Assembly: GCA_963660615.1 (NCBI GenBank)
Contig: CAVKYE010000001.1
Location: 70,856 to 134,855, forward strand
Length of the DNA: 64,000 nt
DNA from: Coprosoma sp963660615
Lineage (GTDB): Bacteria; Bacillota_I; Bacilli_A; RF39; UBA660
Reading direction: 5' to 3'
This document shows, in pieces, positions 8,610-18,174 of this stretch (positions are counted from its first letter, which is position 1; each line of letters begins with the position of its first letter). A program made the position numbers and the translations under genes. Under the pieces are notes generated by a model. It had not been told where the DNA came from. It did not search any database and saw only the letters and a program-made list of their open reading frames with translations.

Positions 8610-10490
8610 TTAATAATTAATTATTATAATTTCTTGTCTATCCTGTCTGTTTCTCTTAGTTATTTTTTCATTGACTATCATTTTAAAATTATTTTCTTTT
8701 ATCCAAGTGGCTAATGGAGTATTTTCTTTACCATTTCTATCAATCATATTAGAAAGCATAAATTTTATTCCTTTTTTATCTAATTTAGTCAAAAATTGTA
8801 ACAATTCTTTTTCTTGATTTTCATCCCAACCATTAAAACCTCTTTTGCCATCGTTATATGCACCACACGAAATTAAATAAGGTGGATCACAATAAACAAA
8901 ATCCTGCTTTTCTATAGTTTTTTCATATTTTTTGTAATCCATTGATTTGAATACAATATTTTTATTTTTAGTTATGTAGGAAAATGAACAAAGTTTTTCT
9001 AACATATCCTCATTATATCCAGAATTTCCACATGGATTATTAAATTCTAGTTTACTATTAAATCTAATTTGGTGTTCAAAGCCAAAACATATAAGCAAAT
9101 ATAAATCAAGAGGATTTCTACTTCCTATATCCTTACTATTGTATAAGGTTCTAAAGTTGATATATGTTTCCTTATTTTTTTTCTCTAAATTATATTTTTT
9201 TATAGTTTTTTCAATATATTGATATGTTCTAACAAAATCTTGATGACATATTTTTTCTAATAAATCTCTAACCATCCAGTTTATGTCATTATAAACAATT
9301 TTACTCGCATTTGCATTTATGCAAACTGTACCACCACCACCAAACAAATCATAAAATGTATTTATTTGTTTTGGCATATATTTTGTTAAAAATGGTAAAA
9401 CATCCCACTTTCCACCAATATAGTTTAACGGTGAAATATAAAGAGGCTTTTCTTCTTTTTCTATATAAAATAACCATTCATAATGTTTTTTATCTTTTGT
9501 ATTTTCTTTTATTTCTTTATTAACAGCACGTGTGCTTTTATATTTTACAAAATCGATTTTCTTGAAAGTATATGTTCCTTCCTTAGCATATCTTTTCATT
9601 ACTTTTTCGATATATTCTTTACTCATTATACCAGCATCACTATAACTAAAAATAATGTGCTTAAATTTAGCATTTGCAATAAGTTTTTCAAATTCTTCAT
9701 GAACATGTCCTTTTCTACACCACATTGAAATTTGATCTCCATTATCACGGTGAGCTCCAACGCCGTGTATTTCTGGATTATCATTTTTTGCAATAGTTTC
9801 AAGCACATGATATTGACTGATGTATTGTGTAGGAGTATATGGGGGATCTAAATATAAAATATCACCACTTATTTTTTCTATTAAGTCATTTGCATTTAAC
9901 ATATAAACTTCATTTTTATATTTTACATCTCCAAAGGTTTCTAATGGAATAAATTCCATTTTTTTTGTTGCTCTTGAATCCCAAATTTTTAAATATGCAG
10001 AATATACTCCAGCAACATTTGACACTTTACTAATACTTTCTAATAAACTACCAATAAGATAATATTTTTCATTTTCATCTATTTTCTTTTCATCAAACCA
10101 TATATCAATAGTATTTCTAATAAAATCAATTTTTTTTGCATTTTCATCCGAAAAATATTGTCTTCCAGATACTTCTGGAGCAAAATTATTATAACAAAAC
10201 CCTTTTTTATAATTATCTGAATCATAATTATTAAAGTATTCAAAAGGGTCGAATCCTAAATTTTTAAAAAATGTTTTAGAATTATACTTTAGTTTACCAT
10301 TACAAATTGCGTATGAAAAATATAAATTATCATTTGCAATTATTTCAAATCTATTTTTGAAATAATCCCCAACCGTACAAGTTCCAGCAAAAAGATCACA
10401 AAAAGTCTGACCTTTTTTATCTAATTTTTTCTCTTTTATAAATTTATCTAATGTTTCCAGCAATTTAGCCTTGTTTCCTATATATCTCAT
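8610..10490 (-). CDS. Fused double D12-class adenine methyltransferase
   Basis: From the ATG at 10490 (GGAG upstream; the longer frame to 10535 lacks a binding site) the protein has 626 residues and two complete Dam-like (D12 class) N6-adenine methyltransferase domains. Domain 1 begins MRYIGNK and has DLFAGTCTV and LYLDPPY. Domain 2 begins near residue 360 with LNYIGGKW and has DLFGGGGTV and YCDPPYL. Tandem fusion of this kind is known in M.FokI, where each domain methylates one strand of an asymmetric site. The protein should protect the host from the endonuclease encoded directly downstream. Confidence 0.88.
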   Translation of the reverse strand: MRYIGNKAKLLETLDKFIKEKKLDKKGQTFCDLFAGTCTVGDYFKNRFEIIANDNLYFSYAICNGKLKYNSKTFFKNLGFDPFEYFNNYDSDNYKKGFCYNNFAPEVSGRQYFSDENAKKIDFIRNTIDIWFDEKKIDENEKYYLIGSLLESISKVSNVAGVYSAYLKIWDSRATKKMEFIPLETFGDVKYKNEVYMLNANDLIEKISGDILYLDPPYTPTQYISQYHVLETIAKNDNPEIHGVGAHRDNGDQISMWCRKGHVHEEFEKLIANAKFKHIIFSYSDAGIMSKEYIEKVMKRYAKEGTYTFKKIDFVKYKSTRAVNKEIKENTKDKKHYEWLFYIEKEEKPLYISPLNYIGGKWDVLPFLTKYMPKQINTFYDLFGGGGTVCINANASKIVYNDINWMVRDLLEKICHQDFVRTYQYIEKTIKKYNLEKKNKETYINFRTLYNSKDIGSRNPLDLYLLICFGFEHQIRFNSKLEFNNPCGNSGYNEDMLEKLCSFSYITKNKNIVFKSMDYKKYEKTIEKQDFVYCDPPYLISCGAYNDGKRGFNGWDENQEKELLQFLTKLDKKGIKFMLSNMIDRNGKENTPLATWIKENNFKMIVNEKITKRNRQDRQEIIIINY

Positions 10491-10563
10491 TTTATCAACT
10501 CCAAATAAATAACCATTATATATTATAACATACAAATCATGTTTTTTCTTAAATGAGTGTATA

Positions 10564-10584
10564 AAAAAACTAGAATTTAAATCC
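10564..10584 (-). terminator. Weak terminator after the methyltransferase-like gene
   Basis: On the - strand CTGGA and TTCTAG can pair across an AT loop, followed by TTTTTTT. It lies directly after the stop of the gene at 10587. The stem is short, so confidence is low. Confidence 0.4.
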
Positions 10585-10586
10585 AG

Positions 10587-11291
10587 TTAATCCAAAGTTA
10601 CAGATATATCATAGGTGTATTTATATTTTCTTCGTTTATATTTTTTTCTGGCAAATACATGACCAACTAAATGTTTATGTTCTTCTTTATTAAATGGATG
10701 TCCAGCATCGAAACTTGGTATTACGTTTTCAATAATATCAATAATTTCCCATGAATCATCAAAATATTCTCTCATTTCTAATCTTCTGAAATATTGCTCT
10801 TTTGGATAGTTAATATAATCATGTTCGTTTTCTGCTAAATGATAGAATATATAAATTAAACCATTTTCTTTAACAGAAGATAACAATTTTCTCATTTTTC
10901 TTTCTTTAGGTATGTGTTTATTACAATTTAAGTGCAGTGATTTATAACAAAACACAAAGTCGTATTCTTTTTCAACTTTTTGCTCAAAAAAATTTCTTTC
11001 AAACAAATTTACTTTATCCTCATAATGAAAATACTTTAATTTTTCTTTTAAACCAACTATATTAAAATCATCTATAATACCACCGTTTATAAATTCTTCT
11101 TGTTGTTCATAACAATCCAATTTAAAGCCTCTTCTAACAGTACATAGTATATGTAAACCATCCAAAGCATTTGGTATTAATATTTTTATATTTTTATCAT
11201 TATTAAAGTGATTATCAACATATTTAATTATATGTTTGGTATATTGCTGGTAATCTTCTCCAAAGCAACTACCATATCCTTTTTTTCCCAT
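10587..11291 (-). CDS. Class I SAM-dependent methyltransferase-like protein
   Basis: A 234-residue protein with the core of a class I methyltransferase: a first strand ending ILIPNALDGLH in place of the glycine loop, the acidic DCYEQQEEF after strand 2, and YDFVFCYKSLHL as motif IV. The usual GxGxG is replaced by NALDG, so SAM binding is not certain. The thiopurine- or TehB-type small-molecule group and RNA methylases are both possible. It is the rightmost gene of element C, reading away from ftsW, about 200 bases from the junction and 97 bases upstream of the fused methylase. Confidence 0.5.
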   Translation of the reverse strand: MGKKGYGSCFGEDYQQYTKHIIKYVDNHFNNDKNIKILIPNALDGLHILCTVRRGFKLDCYEQQEEFINGGIIDDFNIVGLKEKLKYFHYEDKVNLFERNFFEQKVEKEYDFVFCYKSLHLNCNKHIPKERKMRKLLSSVKENGLIYIFYHLAENEHDYINYPKEQYFRRLEMREYFDDSWEIIDIIENVIPSFDAGHPFNKEEHKHLVGHVFARKKYKRRKYKYTYDISVTLD

Positions 11292-11487
11292 AATCTAATT
11301 CCTTTCAAAATTAGATATAATAGACCCCTAAATTTGTATGTTATCATCGTAAGGCAACCTATCAAAAAAGTTGCAATTTTTTTGCTTTTTTTTGCAATTT
11401 TCATAAATTTTTAGTTTTTTTCTAAATAAGGTTAAATTATCAAATTCGGTTTTTTCCCTTATTATAAGGGCTAAAAAGTGTCTGTAG

Positions 11488-12495
11488 TTATAGGATACCA
11501 CGAAGTATAACCCCAGTTACTGGTATAAGGCCAACTACTACCATAAGATTAAGTAAAGCTTGAAAGCCTAAAGAAAATATAATTCCAAAAGCTAGATATT
11601 TTCCAAATAAATTCTCACATTTTAAAGCTATTTTTATTCCTATGGCAATTATGCTGATGAATAATAATGCGACGATTAAAATTCCAACGAATCCAAATTC
11701 TTCGCTAATGATTGAGAAAATGAAGTCTGTTTGAGGTTCGGGTAAGTAAAAATGTTTTTGTCTAGAGCCTCCAAGCCCAAAGCCAAATAATCCTCCTGGC
11801 CCGATTGCATAAAGTGATTGTATAATTTGAAAACCACTACCTAACGGATCTTCCCAAGGGTTTAAAAATGATAGTATTCTTTTTAATCTATAGGGGGCGG
11901 CTATAATTAAGGCTATGACTCCTAAAAGGCCAATTACTAAGGTTTTTAAGAAGAATTTTATTGAAACTCCTCCGGCAAATAAAAGTCCTATAACACCCAT
12001 GACTAAAATCATGCCTGTTCCAAAGTCAGGTTGTAACATAATAAGGCCAAAGACTATTAAAGTAAGGCCAAGGATTGGAATAACACCTTTTTTTATATTA
12101 CCCAAATCTTTACGGTTATTATATAGATATTTGCTTGTAAAAATAATCATTGCTAGTTTCATAAATTCACTAGGCTGCACGCCAAAAGAACCGATACCAA
12201 ACCAACTTTTACTGCCATTTTTCTCAGTTCCAAATATTAAGACTAAAACTAGTAGGATAAAACAGATAATAAAAATTTTATTAGAATATTTATAATAGTT
12301 TTCAAAGTTAAATTTGCTGACTAAATACATAAGTATAATTCCTAGGATTAAAAACATTCCTTGGTTTTTTACGTATTTAAAGGTGTCATTAAATTTATAA
12401 TCTGCCCAAACGTATGAGGCTGAATAAATCATAATTAGGCCAAATAACGATAAAAGTATTATTAATATAAACAAGGAAATATTTATTTTTTTCAT
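11488..12495 (-). pseudogene. ftsW: FtsW/SpoVE glycosyltransferase, 3' end removed by element C
   Basis: A SEDS-family peptidoglycan polymerase. Start ATG at 12495 overlaps the TGA of mraY and follows GGGGTGG. The visible 335 residues carry the typical helices and motifs: QPSEFMKLA, LQPDFGTGM, NPWEDPLGSGFQIIQSL and DFIFSIISEEFG. The frame reaches the conserved GLIPVTGV and then changes to ILRGIL and stops. It thus lacks the LPFISYGGSS-type segment and the last helix, about 40-55 residues. The rest of the gene is not in the window. Its position after mraY and a PASTA-type PBP fits either ftsW or spoVE. Excision of element C would be expected to restore it. Confidence 0.88.
11497..11512. other. 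Element C / ftsW junction (att half-site)
   Basis: The homology break in ftsW lies between the codons for TGV (ends at 11509) and the foreign codons for RGIL. The partner junction is outside the window, so the exact crossover and core cannot be defined. Confidence 0.6.
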
Positions 12496-13475
12496 AAAAC
12501 CACCCCATAATAAAGGGCAATTAAAGATGTCAAAATACCAATTACCCAAAATAATAAGACTGTTTTTCTTTCCCCTATTTTCATCTCAAAGGTATGATGA
12601 ATGGGGGTCATTGGGAAAAATCTTTTAGATGTAAGTTTGTAATAAATAATTTGAATGATACAGCTAAAGGTTTCGATGGCGAATACAAAACAAATCAAAA
12701 TAAGTAATAGTTCATGTCTTGTCATAATTGCATAAGCTCCTAATGTTGCTCCCAAAGCAAGTGAACCTGTATCTCCCATAAATATCTTAGCAGGATTCAT
12801 ATTAAAGACTAAAAATCCAAAAAGAGAACCTACTAGGAGAAAACAAAATACTGCAATATCTTCATATCCTAAAAGCCAGCCAGTATGCCAAGAGATGATT
12901 CCAAAACAAACAAAGCTAATAATGGAAAGACCTGATGCGAGTCCATCAAGACCATCAGCTAAATTAACTGCATTACTGCAAGCTACCAAAACAAACAAAA
13001 TAAATAAGCCATAAAGAAACCCAATATCAAGTTTAAAATGAAGAAGATGAATCCACAAAAGAGGTTCGTTTCCACTCTTCATGAAAAAATAAAAGAAAAC
13101 GACTGCAATAATTACTTGCAAAAATAATTTAGAGGAAGGACTAAGTCCGTTATTATTGTGTCTTTTTATAATAAGAAAATCATCAATAAATCCAATAAGC
13201 ATATAACTAAAGAAGGTAAAAACAATAATAAATAATGTATAACTGAAATGAATTTTACCTAAATAAAGCAGAATAATAAGTAAAATTATAGATGAAAAGA
13301 CAAATATAAGACCGCCCATAGTAGGTGTACCATCCTTAGTCTTATGACTTCTTCTTAAATAAATACTAATACTTTGTGAAACGTGAAATTTTTTTAAAAT
13401 GGGAATTAAAATGCAGGCTAGAATCATAGAAAAAACAAAACCTAAAAGCATTGCGATAACTGATTTTTCTATCAT
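12492..13475 (-). CDS. mraY: Phospho-N-acetylmuramoyl-pentapeptide transferase MraY
   Basis: MraY moves phospho-MurNAc-pentapeptide onto undecaprenyl phosphate, forming lipid I at the membrane. The 327-residue protein starts at the ATG at 13475 (AGGAGG upstream), not at the longer frame. It has about ten membrane helices and the family signatures SHKTKDGTPTMGG, DDFLIIKRHNNNGLSPS, NAVNLADGLDGLASG, MNPAKIFMGDTGSLALG and MTPIHHTFE. It lies between the PBP gene and ftsW, as in dcw clusters, but murD and murE are absent here. While the PBP gene upstream is split, transcription may come from inside element A. Confidence 0.96.
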   Translation of the reverse strand: MIEKSVIAMLLGFVFSMILACILIPILKKFHVSQSISIYLRRSHKTKDGTPTMGGLIFVFSSIILLIILLYLGKIHFSYTLFIIVFTFFSYMLIGFIDDFLIIKRHNNNGLSPSSKLFLQVIIAVVFFYFFMKSGNEPLLWIHLLHFKLDIGFLYGLFILFVLVACSNAVNLADGLDGLASGLSIISFVCFGIISWHTGWLLGYEDIAVFCFLLVGSLFGFLVFNMNPAKIFMGDTGSLALGATLGAYAIMTRHELLLILICFVFAIETFSCIIQIIYYKLTSKRFFPMTPIHHTFEMKIGERKTVLLFWVIGILTSLIALYYGVVL

Positions 13476-13485
13476 AAAATGCCTC

Positions 13486-14344
13486 CTATCCCATAAAAAG
13501 TCTAACAGTCTCCCCTTCATAAATTCTTTCGCCTGCTGAAGGTGACTGATAAGTTACTTTATCACCCGAACCACTTATCTCAACTTTAAATGAAGATAAG
13601 TTTTTAACGGCTTCTTCTTTACTTTTACCAACAACATTACTAACTTCTTTATACTTTTTGTCAGTATACTGATACTCTTTCTCCATTCCACCAGAAGGTT
13701 TTTTAATATTAAGGGCTTTTATACAATCCAATAAAATCTCCCGAGCTGGTGGGCCGGCAATAAGGCCTCCAAATTGATTAACGCCTTTTGGATTATCAAT
13801 TGCGACATAAACTACTACTTTTGGATTATTGGCAGGAAGAAAGCCAATAAAAGACAAAATGTAATTGTTAACTAAATATTTGCCATTTGAAACCTTTTGG
13901 GCGGTTCCTGTTTTTCCTCCTACTCGGTATCCGTCAATATATGCTGTTCTACCAGTACCATTTGAAACGACACTTTCTAAGGCATGCCTAACTTCTTTAC
14001 TAGTTTTTTCACTAATAACTTTACGGATAACGGTTTTTTTATTTTCTTTTATAACGCTATTAGTTTCTGGTTCATTTATACTTTTAACAATATATGGTTT
14101 ATATAAAATACCACCATTTATGGCTGCACTAACTGCGGTTACTTGTTGAATGGGAGTAACTGATACACCTTGACCGAAGGCGGTTGTTGCAAGTTCTACA
14201 GGGCCTACTTTATTCATTTTAAATAAAATACCAGAGCTTTCGCCATTTAAATCAATACCAGTTTTACTACCAAATCCAAACTTTCTTATATATTCAAATA
14301 GTTTTTCTTTTCCAAGCTTTTGGCCTAAAATTACAAAGCCTGGG
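13486..14344 (-). pseudogene. SpoVD/PBP2-type transpeptidase, C-terminal piece (KTG motif and PASTA)
   Basis: The 3' third of a class B penicillin-binding protein. From the element A junction it reads PGFVILGQKLGKEKLFEYI, then the catalytic GGKTGTAQK and an N-terminal-to-C-terminal order typical of SpoVD, ending in one PASTA domain (from about VSNVVGKSKEEAV to LFMG*). No start codon with a proper binding site exists; the TTG at 14358 lies within the att sequence. Joined through the Asn codon to the middle piece at 18351-18513 it gives an uninterrupted frame. There is no decay inside the piece. It ends 11 bases before mraY. Confidence 0.93.
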
Positions 14345-16039
14345 TTGCTTTGTGTCAATACACGAACACTTTAAGACAGGAGTTTGCCTTCTACAAGCAA
14401 GTGTTTGTAACGATCTTGACTTAAGTTCGTTTTTTGTATTCATATCTAAATCTATATCAATATCTGGTGTATTAAAATCAAAATAAATAGATAATTTTAT
14501 ATGCTTTCTATCACCATTTACTTTTTCAACTATAACCTTATCAACTAGTAAATTTACTAAATAAGGTAAGTTTTCTTTAATATCCAATTTTGCACTTAAG
14601 CAAGATTCAATATCACTTAATTTTTTACGCATTTTTTCTTCCTCTAAGTTTTGACTTTCCAAACAGTCTATTTGCTTTTGTAAATTAAAAATTTGCGTAT
14701 TAAATTTATCATTTCGTTTTTTAAATTCAAAGTCATCAATCATACCTTTTAAACTTAAATCTAACAATTTATCTTTTTGTTTATCAATTTGTTCTATCTT
14801 TCTTTTTATTTCTTCTGTATCTAATTCATCAGTAAAATTTTTAACAATATTTTTATATTCTGATAAAACTTGTCCCAAATAATCTTTTTTATGTTTAATG
14901 AAATCACTAAATAGATTAACAAATATTTTATCAAGATAACTTTCTTTTATAATTGGAGATTCACATTTTGATACTCCCTCAGTTTTATAAGTTTTACAAG
15001 CCCATGTTGGATTTAAAGAACGATTTGATCCACCGTTACGAATAAATATACCATTACAATCTTTACAATATAACTTAGCCGAATATTTATATTTTTTTAT
15101 GTGTTCTTCAGAATTAAGTACGTGCCTAGATGGTAATTTTTTTCTTCTCTCATGCAAAGCATTTGCTTTGTCCCAAAGTTCTTCTGATACAATAGCTGGA
15201 ATTCTATCATCTTTTTCTATAATTTGTTCTTCTTTAGGTATTTTTTTCTTTTTATGAGTTTTATAATCTTCAACCTCAGTAAGTTTAGCAGTATAAAATC
15301 CCTTATATCTAGGATTGGAAAGCATTTTTGCAAGTGCTGTCCCTGAATATGGTTTTCCTTTGGAATTTAAATATCCCATTTGTGCTAGTTCTTCGCCAAT
15401 TTTTTTTAAACCAAGACTACCACTTGCATAAGTAGTAAATAAATACTTTATGATTGGTGCTTCATTTGGATTAATTTCATATATTCCATTTTTCTTATAG
15501 TATCCTGTTAAATTACCACCAATTAATTTTCTATCTTTAATCATTCTATTAATACCAAATTTAACTCTTTCTGATAATTTACGAACTTCATCTTGTGCCA
15601 TACTAGACATGATAGTAAGCCTAAACTCAGAATCTTCTTGAATTGTATTTAGATTATCAGATAAAAAATATACTATAACACCTTGTTTCAATAAATATTC
15701 TGTATATTTGATACTATCAACCGTATTTCTGGAAAATCTAGAAATTTCTTTTGTTAAGATTAAATCAATTTTTCCTAAAGTTGCATCTTCAATCATTTTT
15801 AAGAAAGAATCACGATTTTTAACAGCTGTTCCACTGATTCCCTCATCAATATATCCACGAGTAAAAATCCAATTAGAATTTTCTTTTATCATATCTTCAA
15901 AATAATTTTGTTGATTTTCTAACGAATTTAACTGTTCATCTTTATCCGTTGAAACACGACCATAATATGCAACTTTTAAATTCATATCATAAATTGTTTT
16001 ACCTTTTCTTAATTCTTCTCTTGCTTTTTTTATTTCCAT
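14294..16039 (-). CDS. Large serine recombinase of element A
   Basis: A site-specific recombinase expected to integrate and excise element A. Start at the ATG at 16039 (AAAGGAAG eight bases upstream). The catalytic Ser is residue 30 in YYGRVSTD, followed by DEGISG, the resolvase core TKEISRFSRN, a recombinase domain, a zinc-ribbon-like Cys pair region (LYCKDC, later WACKTY and KCESP) and a coiled coil at about 400-470. It is similar throughout to the recombinase at 18588. The frame crosses the left att site, so its last 17 codons are read from PBP sequence in another frame. In the excised circle it would instead run into the segment at 18175-18348. Confidence 0.93.
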   Translation of the reverse strand: MEIKKAREELRKGKTIYDMNLKVAYYGRVSTDKDEQLNSLENQQNYFEDMIKENSNWIFTRGYIDEGISGTAVKNRDSFLKMIEDATLGKIDLILTKEISRFSRNTVDSIKYTEYLLKQGVIVYFLSDNLNTIQEDSEFRLTIMSSMAQDEVRKLSERVKFGINRMIKDRKLIGGNLTGYYKKNGIYEINPNEAPIIKYLFTTYASGSLGLKKIGEELAQMGYLNSKGKPYSGTALAKMLSNPRYKGFYTAKLTEVEDYKTHKKKKIPKEEQIIEKDDRIPAIVSEELWDKANALHERRKKLPSRHVLNSEEHIKKYKYSAKLYCKDCNGIFIRNGGSNRSLNPTWACKTYKTEGVSKCESPIIKESYLDKIFVNLFSDFIKHKKDYLGQVLSEYKNIVKNFTDELDTEEIKRKIEQIDKQKDKLLDLSLKGMIDDFEFKKRNDKFNTQIFNLQKQIDCLESQNLEEEKMRKKLSDIESCLSAKLDIKENLPYLVNLLVDKVIVEKVNGDRKHIKLSIYFDFNTPDIDIDLDMNTKNELKSRSLQTLACRRQTPVLKCSCIDTKQPRLCNFRPKAWKRKTI

Positions 16040-16080
16040 AAATAGCACTTCCTTTCATGTGTTCCTAAAATTCAAGATAA

Positions 16081-16326
16081 CTAGGATGCTTGCATGGTAG
16101 CTCCATAATCAACATTTGTCAAATCATCTTTTTCATTTAATAAGTATTCGTTTCTTATTTTTTTTAGTCTTCCCATAATAGAATTTTCCATTTCATTATA
16201 TGTTCTTAAATCAATAACTTTTTCATCGTATAATTCTTTATTAACAATTAGTCTATATTCCAACAACTTATATTCAAAAGGTAATTGTTTTGTACTAAAT
16301 CTAACTTCTATATCTTTTTCTAGCAT
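16081..16326 (-). CDS. Small accessory protein upstream of recombinase A
   Basis: An 81-residue charged helical protein; TTGGAGG precedes the ATG. The middle, LEYRLIVNKELYDEKVIDLRTYNEM, matches the 52-residue ORF in the same place before recombinase B (LEYELIINKKLYDQGVITERQYDEV). Conservation of a small ORF immediately before each recombinase, 42 bases away here, suggests a functional partner. A directionality factor or a recombinase regulator is a guess. Confidence 0.6.
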   Translation of the reverse strand: MLEKDIEVRFSTKQLPFEYKLLEYRLIVNKELYDEKVIDLRTYNEMENSIMGRLKKIRNEYLLNEKDDLTNVDYGATMQAS

Positions 16327-16375
16327 TTAGATTTACCTCCAACTAATTTTATTCAAGGCGAAATAAAATTATACA

Positions 16376-16399
16376 AAAAAACCAACAACTTGGTTTTTT
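16376..16399. terminator. Terminator between AbiE genes and recombinase A module
   Basis: AAAAAACCAA and TTGGTTTTTT form a 10-bp stem with loop CAAC on either strand. It separates the cargo from the recombinase module, so the latter needs its own promoter or read-through. A second inverted repeat, AATTTTATT/AATAAAATT, lies next to it at about 16345-16370, just before the ribosome binding site. Confidence 0.75.
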
Positions 16400-16546
16400 A
16401 GAAAATGCTATTTAAATTTTTATTCTGTTTTATTTATTACTAATACTTATCTTTATTTTTTCTCTAATAAATTTCATTAATTCTTAAAGAATATCAATTA
16501 TTTAAAACCATTGATAATTTAAATTGAATTCACTTATTTTTACAGA

Positions 16547-17398
16547 CTACGCTCCAACTAATTCAGACTCTAGTAATTCAATTACTTGTTTTATAGCATT
16601 AATTGTATCTTCAAATTCTACATTTTTTGCATAAGTAAGTTTCTTACTATAATTATTAAATAATTCTTTTAATACAACACTATCTTTTATAATTTCAAAT
16701 ATATCATTTAAATATTCTATATTAAAATTCGTATTTCTATGTTTAAATGTTCTTTTTATTGCTTTAATAAGTATATTCTTATCTATTTTATCTATATGAT
16801 TATTTACTATTACATACATATCGTAAAAGTCCTTTGCTCTTGTAGTAGTTATATTTTTACTAATAATACTTTCAAATTTTTCAGCAATTATAGTTTCAAT
16901 TGTATATGCCATAATATTAATAGTTTTATCTTCAAAAATAGAATTATATTTATACTTTATTTCTCTTGGTGTAATTATATCTCCTGTTGTTACTTCTATA
17001 AAGAAATGTGTTTTTAATTTATCAAATTCTCCATAAACATTTATTCTATATCCACCGTATTCATCTTCTAATCTAATGTCCTTAATATTTTCGATTTTAA
17101 AAATAAAACTATCATTTATATCAATTGATAATATTTCTTCAAAAATATTTCTAATAGATTCTTCATTTAGTGAAATGCTTTTTAAGGTAGCGTCTATATC
17201 TTTTGTAGTTCTCATATCACTTCCAATAATTGAAGAAAGTAATACTCCACCTTTTAGAATAATGTTATCTTTATACTTACTTTTTTCTAATCTCATTAAT
17301 ACATGTTCAAAGAAAAACATTTGATGAAGATGTAGTGATACATCATTACTTTTTTTAGCACGATTTTTAATAAGTGCATTAATTTTATCACTATTCAT
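16547..17398 (-). CDS. abiEii: AbiEii-type nucleotidyltransferase toxin
   Basis: The toxin half of a type IV toxin-antitoxin / abortive infection pair. The 283-residue protein has the AbiEii (DUF1814) nucleotidyltransferase signature: KGGVLLSSIIGSDMRTTKDID with the metal-binding Asp pair, followed by EVTTGDIITPREIKYKY and the TRAKDFYDMY region. Known members transfer nucleotides to tRNA acceptor stems. Its ATG overlaps the TAA of the AbiEi gene, the usual arrangement. It is carried as cargo of element A. Confidence 0.88.
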   Translation of the reverse strand: MNSDKINALIKNRAKKSNDVSLHLHQMFFFEHVLMRLEKSKYKDNIILKGGVLLSSIIGSDMRTTKDIDATLKSISLNEESIRNIFEEILSIDINDSFIFKIENIKDIRLEDEYGGYRINVYGEFDKLKTHFFIEVTTGDIITPREIKYKYNSIFEDKTINIMAYTIETIIAEKFESIISKNITTTRAKDFYDMYVIVNNHIDKIDKNILIKAIKRTFKHRNTNFNIEYLNDIFEIIKDSVVLKELFNNYSKKLTYAKNVEFEDTINAIKQVIELLESELVGA

Positions 17399-17991
17399 TA
17401 TAAAATCACCTGCATAATTTCTGCCACTTCTTTTTCAATGTTTAATTTTTTTGAATATTTAGCAAGTTTTAACATATCCTTTTCTTTTCTTTCAGCATAC
17501 CATTTTAAAGCTTTAGTATAGATTTCTTTATCCATGTGATTTTTGTCTTTAATAATATCACAAATAGTCCTTTCAACGTCATAACATTTAATATCCATAC
17601 CAAATGGAGATTTAATGGTTTCCATTCCTAAGTTCAAAAGATTATTATCAACATAATGAAGTGATACAACATCTATATTTTGTAATGGTCCACCATAACC
17701 ACGAGGTACAGTGATATCAAAATACAGTGGTGTTCTATCTGATAATTCATGTAAGAATAAAGATGTAGTATAAGAAAATACAGCATTTTTGCTTTTAGAA
17801 ATAATCTTATAATAATCATCATTAATCACATCAGGTAATGAATAATATCCGGTCGATACTCTTTCTAGTAATCCACCATCAACTAACCTTTTTAATGCCA
17901 TTTTATTTAGTTTATTATCTACTACTTCTTTTGTAGTAATATATCCATCATTTTTTTTCACTAATTGCAAAATTTTTTCTAAATCACTCAT
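17398..17991 (-). CDS. abiEi: AbiEi-type antitoxin
   Basis: The antitoxin half of the AbiE pair, 197 residues from the ATG at 17991 (AGAGGTG upstream). The N-terminal winged helix (about residues 4-50, with LVDGGLLERVSTGYYSLP) is the AbiEi_4 type that binds its own promoter. The rest, with AVFSYTTSLFLHELSDRTP, DITVPRG and YDVERTICDII, is the usual C-terminal domain. It is the first gene of the pair. Two direct repeats at its promoter (18008-18032) are candidate autoregulation sites. Confidence 0.88.
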   Translation of the reverse strand: MSDLEKILQLVKKNDGYITTKEVVDNKLNKMALKRLVDGGLLERVSTGYYSLPDVINDDYYKIISKSKNAVFSYTTSLFLHELSDRTPLYFDITVPRGYGGPLQNIDVVSLHYVDNNLLNLGMETIKSPFGMDIKCYDVERTICDIIKDKNHMDKEIYTKALKWYAERKEKDMLKLAKYSKKLNIEKEVAEIMQVIL

Positions 17992-18007
17992 GTGCAACAC
18001 CTCTTGT

Positions 18008-18032
18008 GTTAATTATACAACAGTTAATTATA
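18008..18032 (-). promoter_or_regulatory. Direct repeats at the AbiE promoter
   Basis: On the - strand TATAATTAAC occurs twice, 15 bases apart, 17-42 bases before the AbiEi ATG. Each copy contains a TATAAT that could serve as a -10 box. AbiEi proteins repress their own operon, so these are plausible operator repeats. No clear -35 box was found. Confidence 0.4.
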
Positions 18033-18174
18033 AAAGAGAATAGTCTTTGTTACTTTTTTAATTATTTTTTTAATATTTTAATTGCAAAAGTAACATATTT
18101 TATACAAAGTAGTATAATTCTATAAACTAATTTTTTATTTACTGGGGTGTACTTAGATATTTCATAACTTTTAA

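Larger units (their letters stand above)
1..11505. mobile_element. Element C: conjugative-type element inserted in ftsW (right part only)
   Basis: The right border is placed at about 11500-11508, where the ftsW reading frame leaves the conserved FtsW sequence and stops. Everything to the left is unlike the chromosome: a DUF3846-type protein, a replication HTH protein, an OB-fold protein, a thioester adhesin with its sortase, and a restriction-modification system. These are typical ICE genes and cargo. The left end, the recombinase and the 3' part of ftsW are not in the window, so size and att core are unknown. A C-terminal tail shared with a protein of element D suggests C and D are related. 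Confidence 0.75.

Noticed and set aside
11915..12295. 126-codon + strand frame opposite ftsW
   Set aside because: It is antisense to clear FtsW membrane helices and has the Pro/Lys/Ile-rich composition of a complementary-strand shadow.
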